A stretch of DNA of 64,000 nt from assembly GCF_000819845.1 (NCBI RefSeq), contig NZ_CDCG01000037.1, forward strand, positions 1 through 64,000, in the 5' to 3' direction. A model generated the notes under the pieces. It was given only the letters and a program-made list of their open reading frames with translations. It did not search any database and was not told the origin of the DNA. This stretch comes from Aeromonas enteropelogenes (GTDB taxonomy: Bacteria > Pseudomonadota > Gammaproteobacteria > Enterobacterales > Aeromonadaceae). This document shows positions 17,439-25,946 of the stretch, in pieces. The translations under genes and the position numbers were made by a program. Positions within the stretch are counted from its first letter, which is position 1, and each line of letters starts with the position of its first letter.

Positions 17439-18283
17439 TCGTCGACATTACTCCCCAGAATTTTCACGCCGAACTGATCGATGCCTCCATGAAGAAGCCG
17501 GTCGTCATCTACTTCCATGCGCCGCAGATGCCGGAATGCCAGGGAATGACCCCGCTGGTCGAATCTCTGGTCGGCCCTGCCAACCCGCAGGTGACCCTGG
17601 CCAAGGTGGACATGAACGATCCCCAGCTGCAGCCGCTGGCCAGCCAGCTCGGGCTGCGCGCCCTGCCCGCCCTGGTGCTGTTCCATCAAGGCCGCCCCGA
17701 CGAACAGGCGATCATCGAAGGCCCGCAGGATGAAGCTACCCTGCGCCAGTACTTTGCCGCCTTCGCCCCCAAGGAGGAGGAAGAGCTGCTGGCCAAGGCC
17801 CAGCAGGCGCTGGCCGACGAGCAGCCCAGCATCGCCTATCCCCATCTTGGCAAGGCCCACCAGCTGGCCCCTGACCGTCACGATATCAGCCTGTGGCTCA
17901 TTCAGGCGGCGCTCGACCTCAATCTGCTGGATGAAGCGCAGGAGCGCCTCGGTCAGATCCCCATGGTGGCGCAGGATGCTCACTACCATGCCCTGAGTTC
18001 ACAGCTTGCCTTGGCACAGCAAGCTGCCGACAGCCCGGAACTGCGGGCACTGGAGGCGCGCTACGCTGAATATCCGGATGATTTTGCCCTGGCTCAGGAT
18101 CTGGCGGTGCAATACAACCAGGCGGGGCGTCAGGAAGAGGCGCTGGTGCTGCTGCTGACCATTCTCAAGCGGGATCTGGCGTTTGGCGATGCCAGAAAAA
18201 CTTATCTCGATATTCTGGCGACCATGGGCAGTACGCCGGCGGCGCAAAACTACCGTCGCAAACTCTACAGCCTGCTCTATTGA
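17435..18283 (+). CDS. cnoX: Thioredoxin-TPR co-chaperone CnoX (YbbN)
   Basis: CnoX holds oxidised or unfolded clients and passes them to GroEL and DnaK. The 282-residue protein has an N-terminal thioredoxin fold (VVIYFHAP, then LGLRALPALVLFHQGRP) in which the CXXC is reduced to MPEC, one Cys only, as in E. coli YbbN. The C-terminal TPR-like helical half ends with TPAAQNYRRKLYSLLY, which matches the conserved YbbN tail. It overlaps the upstream transferase gene by four bases and is presumably translated with it. Confidence 0.93.
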   Translation: MIVDITPQNFHAELIDASMKKPVVIYFHAPQMPECQGMTPLVESLVGPANPQVTLAKVDMNDPQLQPLASQLGLRALPALVLFHQGRPDEQAIIEGPQDEATLRQYFAAFAPKEEEELLAKAQQALADEQPSIAYPHLGKAHQLAPDRHDISLWLIQAALDLNLLDEAQERLGQIPMVAQDAHYHALSSQLALAQQAADSPELRALEARYAEYPDDFALAQDLAVQYNQAGRQEEALVLLLTILKRDLAFGDARKTYLDILATMGSTPAAQNYRRKLYSLLY

Positions 18284-18391
18284 GAGACGCGAAATAACGT
18301 GTGGAATTACGTGGGGGAGTGCCGGGAAACCGGCATGACCTCATGGGTCAGGAAGTGAACGTCAGGTAAAGAATTGGTGAATTTCAGACAT

Positions 18392-18423
18392 AAAAAAATG
18401 GCGCATTGCTGCGCCATTTTTTT
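18392..18423 (-). terminator. Terminator of lpp
   Basis: A 14-bp stem, AAAAAATGGCGCA pairing with TGCGCCATTTTTT around TTGC, ends 8 bases past the lpp stop. Strong, symmetrical and typical of the highly expressed lpp transcript. Confidence 0.92.
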
Positions 18424-18430
18424 GCATGGA

Positions 18431-18673
18431 TTACTTCTTGTAGGAAGTAGCCATGTTGTCGATGCGCTGGTTAGCACGCATAGCTTCTTGCTTGGCTTCA
18501 GCAACATCAGCAGCGATCTTGGACTGATCAGCACGAACTGCGCTAACATCTTGAGCCAGCTGGTCAACTTTGTTAGACAGATTCTGAACGGAGGTTTCCA
18601 GTTCGCTGGTGTTAGCGCAACCACCCAGCAGAGCGGACAGACCAACAACACCTACCAACAACAATTTTTTCAT
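18431..18673 (-). CDS. lpp: Major outer-membrane (Braun) lipoprotein Lpp
   Basis: Lpp tethers the outer membrane to peptidoglycan. The 80-residue precursor has a lipoprotein signal (LLLVGVVGLSALLGGC, with Cys the lipidated residue). A heptad-patterned coiled coil follows (VQNLSNKVDQLAQDVSAVRA), and the end is SYKK, whose terminal Lys is the peptidoglycan attachment site. Length is close to the 78 residues of E. coli Lpp. It has its own promoter and terminator. The L,D-transpeptidase at 10250 is a candidate attachment enzyme. Confidence 0.96.
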   Translation of the reverse strand: MKKLLLVGVVGLSALLGGCANTSELETSVQNLSNKVDQLAQDVSAVRADQSKIAADVAEAKQEAMRANQRIDNMATSYKK

Positions 18674-18718
18674 TTTTAAAGCTCCCTTGAACTCGCCAGA
18701 CGTTTAGCAAGCGGCGTG

Positions 18719-18747
18719 ATTATGGCACAAAAAAATCATACTTTGCA
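18719..18747 (-). promoter_or_regulatory. Sigma-70 promoter of lpp
   Basis: On the minus strand, TGCAAA (18742-18747) and CATAAT (18719-18724) are spaced by 17 bases, about 45 bases before the lpp start. The surrounding DNA is A/T-rich, as expected for this strong promoter. Confidence 0.5.
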
Positions 18748-18897
18748 TAGCCCCCAGCACAGATAAATGCATTAAAACCCTCATTTTTTTTCGACCGAGC
18801 ATTTTTTACCCAGAATCGACCAAAAATGAGTGTCATGTAACCGGGGTACGCACAAAGACTAACCAAAAACTTCCCTTATTACAATTTCGTATGAGCC

Positions 18898-19551
18898 TCA
18901 GGCGGTTTGTTCTGACAACAATTGGCGATATTGCACCAAATCCTCAATGGTCAAGACCGGCATCTGATGCTTGCGACCAAAAGTGACCAGATCCGGCAGC
19001 CGCGCCATGGAGCCATCCTCCCGAGTCAACTCACACAATACGCCGAACGGTTTGAGCCCGGCAAGCTGCATCAGATCGACTGTCGCCTCGGTGTGGCCAC
19101 GACGGGTCAAGACCCCGCCGGTGCGGGCCCGCAGCGGGAAGACATGGCCCGGGCGATGGAGATCCCCCGGCTTGGCGCCATCGGCAATGGCGGCGCGGAT
19201 GGTGGTGATGCGATCGGCGGCGGAAACACCGGTGGTGACCCCTTGCGCCGCCTCGATGGTGACGGTGAATGCGGTCTGATAGTGGCTGGAGTTGGCTTCC
19301 ACCATCATGGGCAATTCGAGCTGGCGCACCCGCTCATCGGTCAGGCAGAGACAGACGATGCCGGAGCACTCGCGGATCATCAGCGCCATCTGTTCGTTGG
19401 TCATGGACTGCGCGGCGAAAATGAGGTCGCCCTCGTTCTCCCGATCTTCATCGTCGGCAACCAGAACGCCACGACCGGCACGCAAGGCCTCGAGCGCAGC
19501 TTCGACACGAGCAACGGGATCACCGAATTCACTGAGTAGAGACTGATTCAT
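18898..19551 (-). CDS. ribB: 3,4-dihydroxy-2-butanone-4-phosphate synthase RibB
   Basis: RibB makes 3,4-dihydroxy-2-butanone 4-phosphate from ribulose 5-phosphate for riboflavin synthesis. The 217-residue protein has the acidic metal-binding loop [14 protein letters not shown] near residue 32, the [14 protein letters not shown] and [12 protein letters not shown] segments, and length matching stand-alone RibB without a RibA domain. ATG 19551 follows AGGAG by 7 bases; a short upstream extension lacks this. The gene is alone and is preceded by an FMN riboswitch, so it is feedback-controlled by FMN. Confidence 0.96.
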   Translation of the reverse strand: MNQSLLSEFGDPVARVEAALEALRAGRGVLVADDEDRENEGDLIFAAQSMTNEQMALMIRECSGIVCLCLTDERVRQLELPMMVEANSSHYQTAFTVTIEAAQGVTTGVSAADRITTIRAAIADGAKPGDLHRPGHVFPLRARTGGVLTRRGHTEATVDLMQLAGLKPFGVLCELTREDGSMARLPDLVTFGRKHQMPVLTIEDLVQYRQLLSEQTA

Positions 19552-19659
19552 GGTAAAACTCCTAAACAAGACAAGGACCAGAATCAGGGCACGGAAAGGC
19601 AGACAGAGATAGGCATGCAGCGGCTGGCCCGCGGGGGGCTTGCCTGCAATAGTCTGTCT

Positions 19660-19815
19660 TATCCTCTTTCATCCGGACTGTAACCGTCGGCTCCGGCATC
19701 TCACCGGATCTGCTGACCCCGACCCGGTGTCAAACCGGGGTCGGGCGCTCGCGGGCTCCCCGAGTCAATCGGGATACCGCCGGTGGGGAATTTCACCCCG
19801 CCCTGAGAATAAGCC
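19660..19815 (-). ncRNA. FMN riboswitch (RFN element) controlling ribB
   Basis: Read on the minus strand the element begins ATTCTCAGGGCGGGGTGAAA and contains TCCCCACCGGCGGTA, AGCCCGCGAGCG, GTCAGCAGATCCGGTGAGA and CCGACGGTTACAGTCCGG, the conserved helices and junctions of the RFN aptamer in the right order. It ends with GATGAAAGAG about 110 bases ahead of the ribB start. The variable third arm is a long GC-rich hairpin near 19720-19745. FMN binding would reduce ribB expression. Confidence 0.96.
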
Positions 19816-20037
19816 CGGACAGCCTAAAGAAAAACGGTTGCAGATACCAGCCCAAATCCCTGTCAACGCGAAAACCGACTATGGAAGGACTCGTTTATTG
19901 CAGACTCAGACCGCCCTGACCCAGAAGACCATGACGAGCCGCCGAATTTCTTTATGGCCTCAATTTGTTTGTGGCATAGTGCCTGAAAAAACGCGCCGCC
20001 TGCGCAGCCCGACAGGCGCCAACACCACAAACGGAAA

Positions 20038-20883
20038 ATGACAGAGATGGAAAAGAAAATACTGTTGACGGACTGCCCGGACGCCAAGGGCCTCATCGCC
20101 AAGATCACCAACATCTGCTACAAGCATCAGCTCAATATCATCAAGAACGATGAGTTCGTTGACCACGAGAATGGCCGTTTCTTCATGCGCACCGAGCTGG
20201 AAGGGCGTTTCAATGACGAGACCCTGCTGGCCGACCTCGATGATGCCCTGCCGCTCGGGGCCCTGCGCCGCCTGGTCAAGGCTGGCAAGAAACGCATCGT
20301 CATCCTGGTGACCAAGGAGGCTCACTGCCTCGGCGACATCCTGATGAAGAACTACGCCGGCGCGCTGGACATGGACATAGTCGCTGTCATCGGCAACTAC
20401 GACACCCTGGCCGAGCTTACCGGCAAGTTCGATATCCCGTTTCATACCGTCAGCCACGACGAGCTGAGCCGCACCGAGCACGAGGAGCAGGTGCGCGCCA
20501 TCATCGACAGCTATGATCCCGATTACGTGATCCTGGCCAAGTACATGCGGGTACTGACCCCAAGCTTCGTCGCCGCCTACCCGCGCAAACTCATCAACAT
20601 CCACCACTCCTTCCTGCCCGCCTTCATCGGTGCCCGCCCCTATCGCCAGGCATTTGATCGCGGAGTCAAGCTGATCGGCGCTACCGCCCATTTCGTCACC
20701 GACGATCTGGATGAAGGCCCCATCGTCGAGCAGGACGTGATCCACGTGGATCACACCTTCACCGCCGATGACATGGCCAAGGCCGGACGGGATGTGGAAA
20801 AGTCGGTACTGAGCCGCGCCCTGGAGCTGGTCTTGCACGAGCGGGTGTTCGTCTACGGCAACAAGACGGTGGTGTTCAAGTAA
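20038..20883 (+). CDS. purU: Formyltetrahydrofolate deformylase PurU
   Basis: PurU hydrolyses 10-formyl-tetrahydrofolate to formate and tetrahydrofolate, balancing the one-carbon pool and supplying formate for PurT. The 281-residue protein has an N-terminal ACT domain (ILLTDCPDAKGLIAKITNIC) and a C-terminal formyltransferase domain with NIHHSFLPAFIGARPY near residue 203 and HFVTDDLDEGPIVEQD near residue 230, bearing the catalytic His and Asp. The start is ATG 20038; ATG 20047 is also possible. fhs, which makes formyl-THF, is elsewhere in the window. Confidence 0.95.
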   Translation: MTEMEKKILLTDCPDAKGLIAKITNICYKHQLNIIKNDEFVDHENGRFFMRTELEGRFNDETLLADLDDALPLGALRRLVKAGKKRIVILVTKEAHCLGDILMKNYAGALDMDIVAVIGNYDTLAELTGKFDIPFHTVSHDELSRTEHEEQVRAIIDSYDPDYVILAKYMRVLTPSFVAAYPRKLINIHHSFLPAFIGARPYRQAFDRGVKLIGATAHFVTDDLDEGPIVEQDVIHVDHTFTADDMAKAGRDVEKSVLSRALELVLHERVFVYGNKTVVFK

Positions 20884-20895
20884 CCCCATCTCAAA

Positions 20896-20925
20896 CAACA
20901 AAGGCTCCCAAGGGAGCCTTTGTTG
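20896..20925. terminator. Bidirectional terminator between purU and ydgA-like gene
   Basis: CAACAAAGGCTCCC and GGGAGCCTTTGTTG form a 14-bp perfect stem with a two-base nominal loop, between convergent genes. Confidence 0.88.
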
Positions 20926-20938
20926 TGTTGCGGCGATG

Positions 20939-22201
20939 TCAGAGCGGCAGATTGTTGACCGTCACACCCTCTTTGGTGAGCTTGAGTTCGGCGTTGAGGT
21001 GAGGAGGCTGCGCCTTCAGATAACCCATCAGGGTCAGCTGATCGAGCATGGGTGCCAACTGTGGTACCGCCTTGCCCAGCTTGTCGCCAAGGCTGGCGTG
21101 CAGCACCCCGGTCAGCGCCTGCATCCCCTGCTCGCTGTTGAACAGTTGCTCCAGCGAGGTCGGGGCCAGGGTCGCCTCCCCCTTCATGGTGACGGGCTCG
21201 CCATTGAGCTTGGCACTCAGATCCGTCAGCTCGAGGCTGGCACCACGTTTGAGCATCTTGTCCAGTGCCTGCTGGACCGCCACTTCGTCGATCCCCTGGC
21301 CACCGGCTGCCTGCAGCCCCTGGTAGCCCTCCAGATCCAGGCCATTGAGGCTGACAGCCAGCGAGGCGTCAGTCACCGCCAGGGCATCGGACTCGTTCTC
21401 CAGATTGAGCTTGGCAATTTTCATCTGATAGGTGCTGGAGAGAGTCTGGGCATCGTTGCCCTTGATCTGGGTCTGGGTGCTCATCCCCTGCAAGGCAATC
21501 CTGGCGCTATCGGGCAATTGCAGCGTCAGCGCCGCCAGAGTCATCTCGCTCTGGGGCGCCAGCAGGATGCCGCTGATCTCGGCCAGATCGGCACTCCCCT
21601 TCATGTCTGCCAACACCAGATCGAGCTTGTTCTGCTCTTCGTGCACCGTCATCCCCTGCCAGCTCATGGTGATATGGCCGTTGCCGTCCAGATCCCCGTG
21701 ATACTCGCCATTGAGCGGCAGGAAGCTGAATTCATCCAGCCCCTGTTTGACCTTGAACTCGTTGGCCCAGAAACGGCTGCTGTTGCTCATGGTCCAGAGG
21801 CTGCTCAACGACTCCATGCCGAACTGCCACAGCTCCATTTTGAGAGCGCTGAATACAGGGGCCAGCGACCCCTGCCGGGTATCGAGCAAGGCATGGCTCT
21901 TGATATAGAGCGGCAGGATGCGGCTGTTGACCGTAAATTGCAGCTCCAGCGGCTGATCGCCCCCCATGCCACCGTCAAACGCCGCCATCTCCTGGGGCGA
22001 GATCACCAGCTTGAGCACGCCGTCCCGGGTGAACAGATTGCTGCTACCAGGCACCCAGGCCAGATCGAGGCCACTGTCATGCTTGACCTTGTCAATCTGC
22101 TCCGTCATGAGGCGATCGAAGCTGTTGCCGGTATACCAGCACGCCGCCAAACCACCACCTACCAGTGCCGCGCCGACGGCCAGGGCCACTATTTTTTTCA
22201 T
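20939..22201 (-). CDS. ydgA: DUF945 (YdgA) family protein
   Basis: The 420-residue protein starts with a single N-terminal membrane anchor (MKKIVALAVGAALVGGGLAA) followed by a long beta-rich exported part typical of DUF945. Conserved-looking features are WYTGNSFDRLMTEQID near residue 22 and DKLGKAVPQLAPMLDQLTLM near the end. The length compares with about 500 residues for E. coli YdgA. It is probably anchored in the inner membrane facing the periplasm. Function is not established. It is a single-gene unit. Confidence 0.8.
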   Translation of the reverse strand: MKKIVALAVGAALVGGGLAACWYTGNSFDRLMTEQIDKVKHDSGLDLAWVPGSSNLFTRDGVLKLVISPQEMAAFDGGMGGDQPLELQFTVNSRILPLYIKSHALLDTRQGSLAPVFSALKMELWQFGMESLSSLWTMSNSSRFWANEFKVKQGLDEFSFLPLNGEYHGDLDGNGHITMSWQGMTVHEEQNKLDLVLADMKGSADLAEISGILLAPQSEMTLAALTLQLPDSARIALQGMSTQTQIKGNDAQTLSSTYQMKIAKLNLENESDALAVTDASLAVSLNGLDLEGYQGLQAAGGQGIDEVAVQQALDKMLKRGASLELTDLSAKLNGEPVTMKGEATLAPTSLEQLFNSEQGMQALTGVLHASLGDKLGKAVPQLAPMLDQLTLMGYLKAQPPHLNAELKLTKEGVTVNNLPL

Positions 22202-22304
22202 ATGTTGATGAGTCTCCAGGGATTGTCACTGCACTCTACGGGGCCAGCTCCCGACCAGGCAAGCCCAATGAACGGAAATCCCGTGCCAGAACTCGTCATG
22301 CTGG

Positions 22305-23786
22305 TCACAGCAGGGGACTGAAAAGATAGAAGATATTCTCCATCACCTTCTTGTACCAGGGGCGGGCACGCCACTGGGCCAGGGTCATGGGGGTGGCTTC
22401 CACCATATACCCCTGCACCAGCTGGTTCATCTGGGCGACAAAGGCCGGATTGTCCACCAGCAGGGTCACTTCGAAGTTGAGCCAGAGGCTGCGACGATCC
22501 AGGTTGACCGTGCCCACCAGCGCGAAGTCATCGTCCACCAGCACACTCTTGGTGTGGAGCAGGCCGGCATCGTAGCGATAGATCTCCACCCCCGCCTCCA
22601 GCAGCTCCTCCATGAAGGCATTGCAGGCGTAATTGGCCATGATGGAGTCGTTGCGCGCCGGCAGCACCAGTTGCACCTGCACGCCACGGGCTGCCGCCGA
22701 GCTGAGGGCGGCCGCCAGGGGATCATCCGGCACGAAATAGGGGGTGGTAAGCACCAGATGGCTGTGGGCCTGATAGATGGCCAGCAGCAGGCTCTGCTGG
22801 ATGCAGTCTCCCCCGACGAAGGGACCGGAGGGGATCAGCTGGGCGCGATAATCGGTCTGGGGCCAGGCTTCGGGTTCGTGCTGCAGGCTGTCGAGCAGGC
22901 GCTCGCCGGTCTCCATCTCCCAGTCCCAGACGAAGATGGACCACATCAGGGGCACCATGGGGCCCTGCACCCGGATCATGATGTCGACCCACTGGCCGAC
23001 CCCGGCATCCTGCTTGAAGAAGCGAGGATCCACCATGTTCATGGAGCCGGTGTAGCCAACCCTGTCGTCGATCACCACCAGCTTGCGGTGCATCCGCAGA
23101 TCCTGGCGCTGGAACGGGATGCGCCAGGCACCGACGGGCAACACCTCCACCAGCTTGACCCCCGCCTTGCGCAGCTTCTTGGGCCAGGGGGAGCGGAAAA
23201 ACTGCGAGCTGCCCACCGAGTCGAGCAGCAAACGACAATCCACGCCGCGCTGTGCCACTTCCATCAGGGCCTCGCACACCATGTCGGCATCGCCACCAGG
23301 GTGCCAGATATAGAACTCCAGATAGCAGGAAAGGGTGGAACGGCGGATATCCTGAGCGATCTCCCGCAGGATCCAGTCAGGTTTGTTGAGCAGGGTCATG
23401 CGGTTGCCGGAGAGCATGGGCATGGCCAGGCGGCCCTGGATCAGATCATGAAGCGGCTGGGCCTTGGCCCCCACCTCGCAGCAGTGCTGGGGAAACAGAC
23501 GGGCCAGCTGACGGATCCAGATGGCATAAGGGCGGTACATGGCCTGAGCACGCTCGGCGCGGCGACGGCCGAGCCGGATCTCGCCAAACAGGACGTAGAA
23601 CCCCACCCCGGCAAACGGGATGGCATAAATGAGGGCCAGCCAGGCCAGTGACACCCCGATGGGACGGCGCTTCATCACCACCCTAAGCGACACACCGGCC
23701 ACGATGACGGTGTGAAATAACAGCAGCAGCCAACCCAGAAAACGGGAAAACAGCAGTTGGAGATCGTGTTCCAGACCGTTAAACAA
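22305..23786 (-). CDS. cls: Cardiolipin synthase (ClsA type)
   Basis: It condenses two phosphatidylglycerols to cardiolipin at the inner membrane. Two N-terminal membrane segments (FLGWLLLLFHTVIVAGVSL and LAWLALIYAIPFAGVGFYVL) precede two phospholipase-D HKD motifs, MHRKLVVIDDRVGYTGSMN near residue 228 and LHTKSVLVDDDFALVGTVN near residue 410. The best start is TTG 23786, which has GAGGAG six bases upstream and gives 493 residues, close to 486 in E. coli ClsA. ATGs further upstream lack a ribosome site and would add unrelated sequence. Confidence 0.94.
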   Translation of the reverse strand: MFNGLEHDLQLLFSRFLGWLLLLFHTVIVAGVSLRVVMKRRPIGVSLAWLALIYAIPFAGVGFYVLFGEIRLGRRRAERAQAMYRPYAIWIRQLARLFPQHCCEVGAKAQPLHDLIQGRLAMPMLSGNRMTLLNKPDWILREIAQDIRRSTLSCYLEFYIWHPGGDADMVCEALMEVAQRGVDCRLLLDSVGSSQFFRSPWPKKLRKAGVKLVEVLPVGAWRIPFQRQDLRMHRKLVVIDDRVGYTGSMNMVDPRFFKQDAGVGQWVDIMIRVQGPMVPLMWSIFVWDWEMETGERLLDSLQHEPEAWPQTDYRAQLIPSGPFVGGDCIQQSLLLAIYQAHSHLVLTTPYFVPDDPLAAALSSAAARGVQVQLVLPARNDSIMANYACNAFMEELLEAGVEIYRYDAGLLHTKSVLVDDDFALVGTVNLDRRSLWLNFEVTLLVDNPAFVAQMNQLVQGYMVEATPMTLAQWRARPWYKKVMENIFYLFSPLL

Positions 23787-23885
23787 CGGGAACTCCTCTT
23801 CTAATCGACAAACAGAACGGTGGGCAGACCCCATCAGGCCAGAATGGTATGCTGTAGGGCACATCCATTCAATCAGGTCTCATCC

Positions 23886-24428
23886 ATGATCCTGCAATCT
23901 ATGCTGCTCAGCCTGGCCATGCTAGGTCAAGGCTCATATGACATCAATGAACAACAGATAAACCAGTACCTGCAATCCCAGGTCAAGGTCGACAAACAAC
24001 TGGAACTGCCCGGCATCATCAAGGCCCATGTACTACTGGAGCAGAGCGACGTCCAGATCGGTCGCCAGCAGCCGGATACCGCCCGTGTCTATGGCAAGGG
24101 GAAGCTGAAAATAGCGCTGCCGGACAACACCGAATATGACGCCAGCCTGCAGATGACCTACGAGGCGAGGCCCCGCTACGACAAGGGCCAGAGCGCCCTG
24201 TTTCTCGACAACATGAAGCTGGTGGAGTACAAGCTGGAGCCTGAAGCCGCCCAGCAAAAATTCGGACTCATGCTCGGCATGCTGCTGCAGAGCATGGAAA
24301 AACGCCTGGAGACCCAGCCCGTCTATCGGCTTGACGACAAGGATCCGCAGCAGGCCTGGCTCAAGGAGAACCTGCTGGGGGTGGAGCTGTCACCGGGCAA
24401 AATCCACTTGCTGACTAATCCCCGCTAA
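23886..24428 (+). CDS. DUF1439 (YceB-like) exported protein
   Basis: From ATG 23886 the 180-residue product has a short hydrophobic leader (MILQSMLLSLAMLGQG) followed by SYDINEQQINQYLQSQ, the recognisable start of DUF1439 proteins such as E. coli YceB. No lipobox Cys is visible, unlike YceB, which is a lipoprotein. The rest is a beta-rich fold that may bind lipid. Its 3' end overlaps the convergent GNAT gene by 39 bases. Function is unknown. Confidence 0.75.
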   Translation: MILQSMLLSLAMLGQGSYDINEQQINQYLQSQVKVDKQLELPGIIKAHVLLEQSDVQIGRQQPDTARVYGKGKLKIALPDNTEYDASLQMTYEARPRYDKGQSALFLDNMKLVEYKLEPEAAQQKFGLMLGMLLQSMEKRLETQPVYRLDDKDPQQAWLKENLLGVELSPGKIHLLTNPR

Positions 24429-24887
24429 CCAGCCCATCTCTGCTGGTGCGCTCTGTCGCACCAGCAACTCCACCTGATAACCCTGCTGCAACTGCCGCTC
24501 ATAGAGGGAGTGAAGGGCGCCTCTCAGACGGTCGAGCCGCATATCGACAAAGCCGGCCTTGAGGTAAAAGGGTTTCTCGAAGGGCAGTGCCTGGCACACC
24601 ACCGGCTTGTCAGCCAAGCCGTCGCAGGCATACTGCAGCAGCCGCGAACCCAGCCCCAGGGACTGGTAATGAGGCAGCAAGCGAAACCCGCACAGGTGAT
24701 AGAACTCGTCTTCGTCCCGCAACCTGACCGCTCCTACCAGCCAGTGAGCATCACGCACGACAAAGATCCGCTCGGCCAGATCCGGCACATAGTGGGAGAA
24801 GGTCGTTTCGTAATAATCCCTGATAAGAGAGAGGTCGGCGTCGCAGTACTCTTCGAAGGTAAGCTCCATTGCCGGCGTGCGAGTCAC
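24390..24887 (-). CDS. GNAT-family N-acetyltransferase
   Basis: The 165-residue cytosolic protein has the acetyl-CoA-binding motif in HYQSLGLGSRLLQYAC near residue 90 and the preceding strand pattern YHLCGFRLLP. The later segment FEKPFYLKAGFVDMRLDRL fits the last GNAT helix and strand. GTG 24887, which stands 7 bases after AAGGA, is the likely start; TTG 24893 and a later ATG are alternatives. The substrate is unknown. The stop codon lies inside the 3' end of the opposite DUF1439 gene. Confidence 0.85.
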   Translation of the reverse strand: MTRTPAMELTFEEYCDADLSLIRDYYETTFSHYVPDLAERIFVVRDAHWLVGAVRLRDEDEFYHLCGFRLLPHYQSLGLGSRLLQYACDGLADKPVVCQALPFEKPFYLKAGFVDMRLDRLRGALHSLYERQLQQGYQVELLVRQSAPAEMGWLAGISQQVDFAR

Positions 24888-25025
24888 AAACAAATCCTTT
24901 GCTAATCAATTGGTAATGTCAGATATTGTGGACTAATCCGACCAGATTGACCCAGCAAGATAGCACGCCTGCCCGCGACAAAAAAGCGTCGGCGCGGGCA
25001 AAGCCGCACCTCTGCCCCATCCGGT

Positions 25026-25040
25026 GTCACAGGCTGTGAC
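25026..25040. promoter_or_regulatory. 15-bp palindrome upstream of the lytic transglycosylase gene
   Basis: GTCACAGGCTGTGAC is a perfect inverted repeat about 100 bases before the transglycosylase start. A second, larger GC-rich hairpin (TGCCCGCG with CGCGGGCA, about 24970-25005) lies just upstream. The palindrome looks like an operator; the protein that binds is unknown. It is not a CRP site because the half-site order is inverted. Confidence 0.35.
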
Positions 25041-25138
25041 CCTCCTCACCCAATCGGCCCCGGCCTGCCGTTCAGCGCTTGTCCCGATCTGGCCATGATG
25101 CTTTACTCAAGCAGTTGTACACGACAAGGAGCACGCAC

Positions 25139-25858
25139 TTGAAAGCATGGATGCTGGCGAGCCATCTACTGTTGATCCCCATCCCGGGCTGGAGCCAGAC
25201 ACCTCTCCCGGCAGAGGTGGTCTTTGTGACCTCCGAGCCACAGCCCGTCGCGCAAATGGAACCCGCCCCCCAACCGGCCCCTCCCGCCGGCAGCAAGCAG
25301 ATCCATGTCTATAAATCGGTGCAGCAAAACGGAGTAACCCGCTACTCCGATATGATCCCGGAGCAGGGCCATTATGAGTTGCTGCTGTTCAATGACTGCT
25401 TCGCCTGCAATCCCGACTCTCGCGTCAACTGGCAGACCACGGGGCTGTTTCTCTACGACTATGCCAGCACCATCAAGGCGGCCGCCAAGGCCTATCAGGT
25501 GGAGCCAGCCCTGATCCGCGCCCTGATCCATGCCGAATCCGCCTTCAACCCGCTGGCCATCTCCCGCAAGGGGGCCATGGGGCTGACCCAGCTGATGCCT
25601 GCCACGGCGCGGGAGCTCGGGGTTGGCAACGCCTTGCTGGCGGAGCAGAACATCTTTGGCGGGGTGAAATACCTGGCGGGGCTGCTCAAACTGTACGATG
25701 GCAACGTGGCACTGGCGACGGCCGCCTACAACGCCGGCGCGGGCGCCGTGCAAAAGCATGGCGGGATCCCCCCCTATGCCGAAACCCGGGCCTATGTAGA
25801 ACGCGTCCAGCTGCTCCACCAGCGCTACAAAGAGATGCTGCAGGCCAAGGGGCTCTAG
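25139..25858 (+). CDS. Lytic transglycosylase with SLT domain
   Basis: It cleaves peptidoglycan glycan strands in the periplasm. The start is TTG 25139, with AAGGAG 7 bases upstream, giving 239 residues. A signal peptide (MLASHLLLIPIPGWSQ) and a Pro-rich linker come first. A DUF4124-like strand (IHVYKSVQQNGVTRYSD) follows, then the SLT domain, with catalytic Glu in LIHAESAFNPLAISRKGAMG, LTQLMPATA, and VALATAAYNAGAGAVQKHGG. All signature residues are present. It is a single-gene unit. Confidence 0.93.
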   Translation: MKAWMLASHLLLIPIPGWSQTPLPAEVVFVTSEPQPVAQMEPAPQPAPPAGSKQIHVYKSVQQNGVTRYSDMIPEQGHYELLLFNDCFACNPDSRVNWQTTGLFLYDYASTIKAAAKAYQVEPALIRALIHAESAFNPLAISRKGAMGLTQLMPATARELGVGNALLAEQNIFGGVKYLAGLLKLYDGNVALATAAYNAGAGAVQKHGGIPPYAETRAYVERVQLLHQRYKEMLQAKGL

Positions 25859-25893
25859 TCCTCGTCGTTTCTCGTTCTCACCAACCCCGCAAA

Positions 25894-25919
25894 AACAAAA
25901 AACACGCCCGCAGGCGTGT
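25894..25919 (-). terminator. Terminator of aqpZ
   Basis: On the minus strand, ACACGCC and GGCGTGT pair around a 4-base loop and are followed by TTTTTTGTTTTT. It lies 28 bases after the aqpZ stop. Confidence 0.85.
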
Positions 25920-25946
25920 CGAGACCACACATGTTATGGCGAGCGC

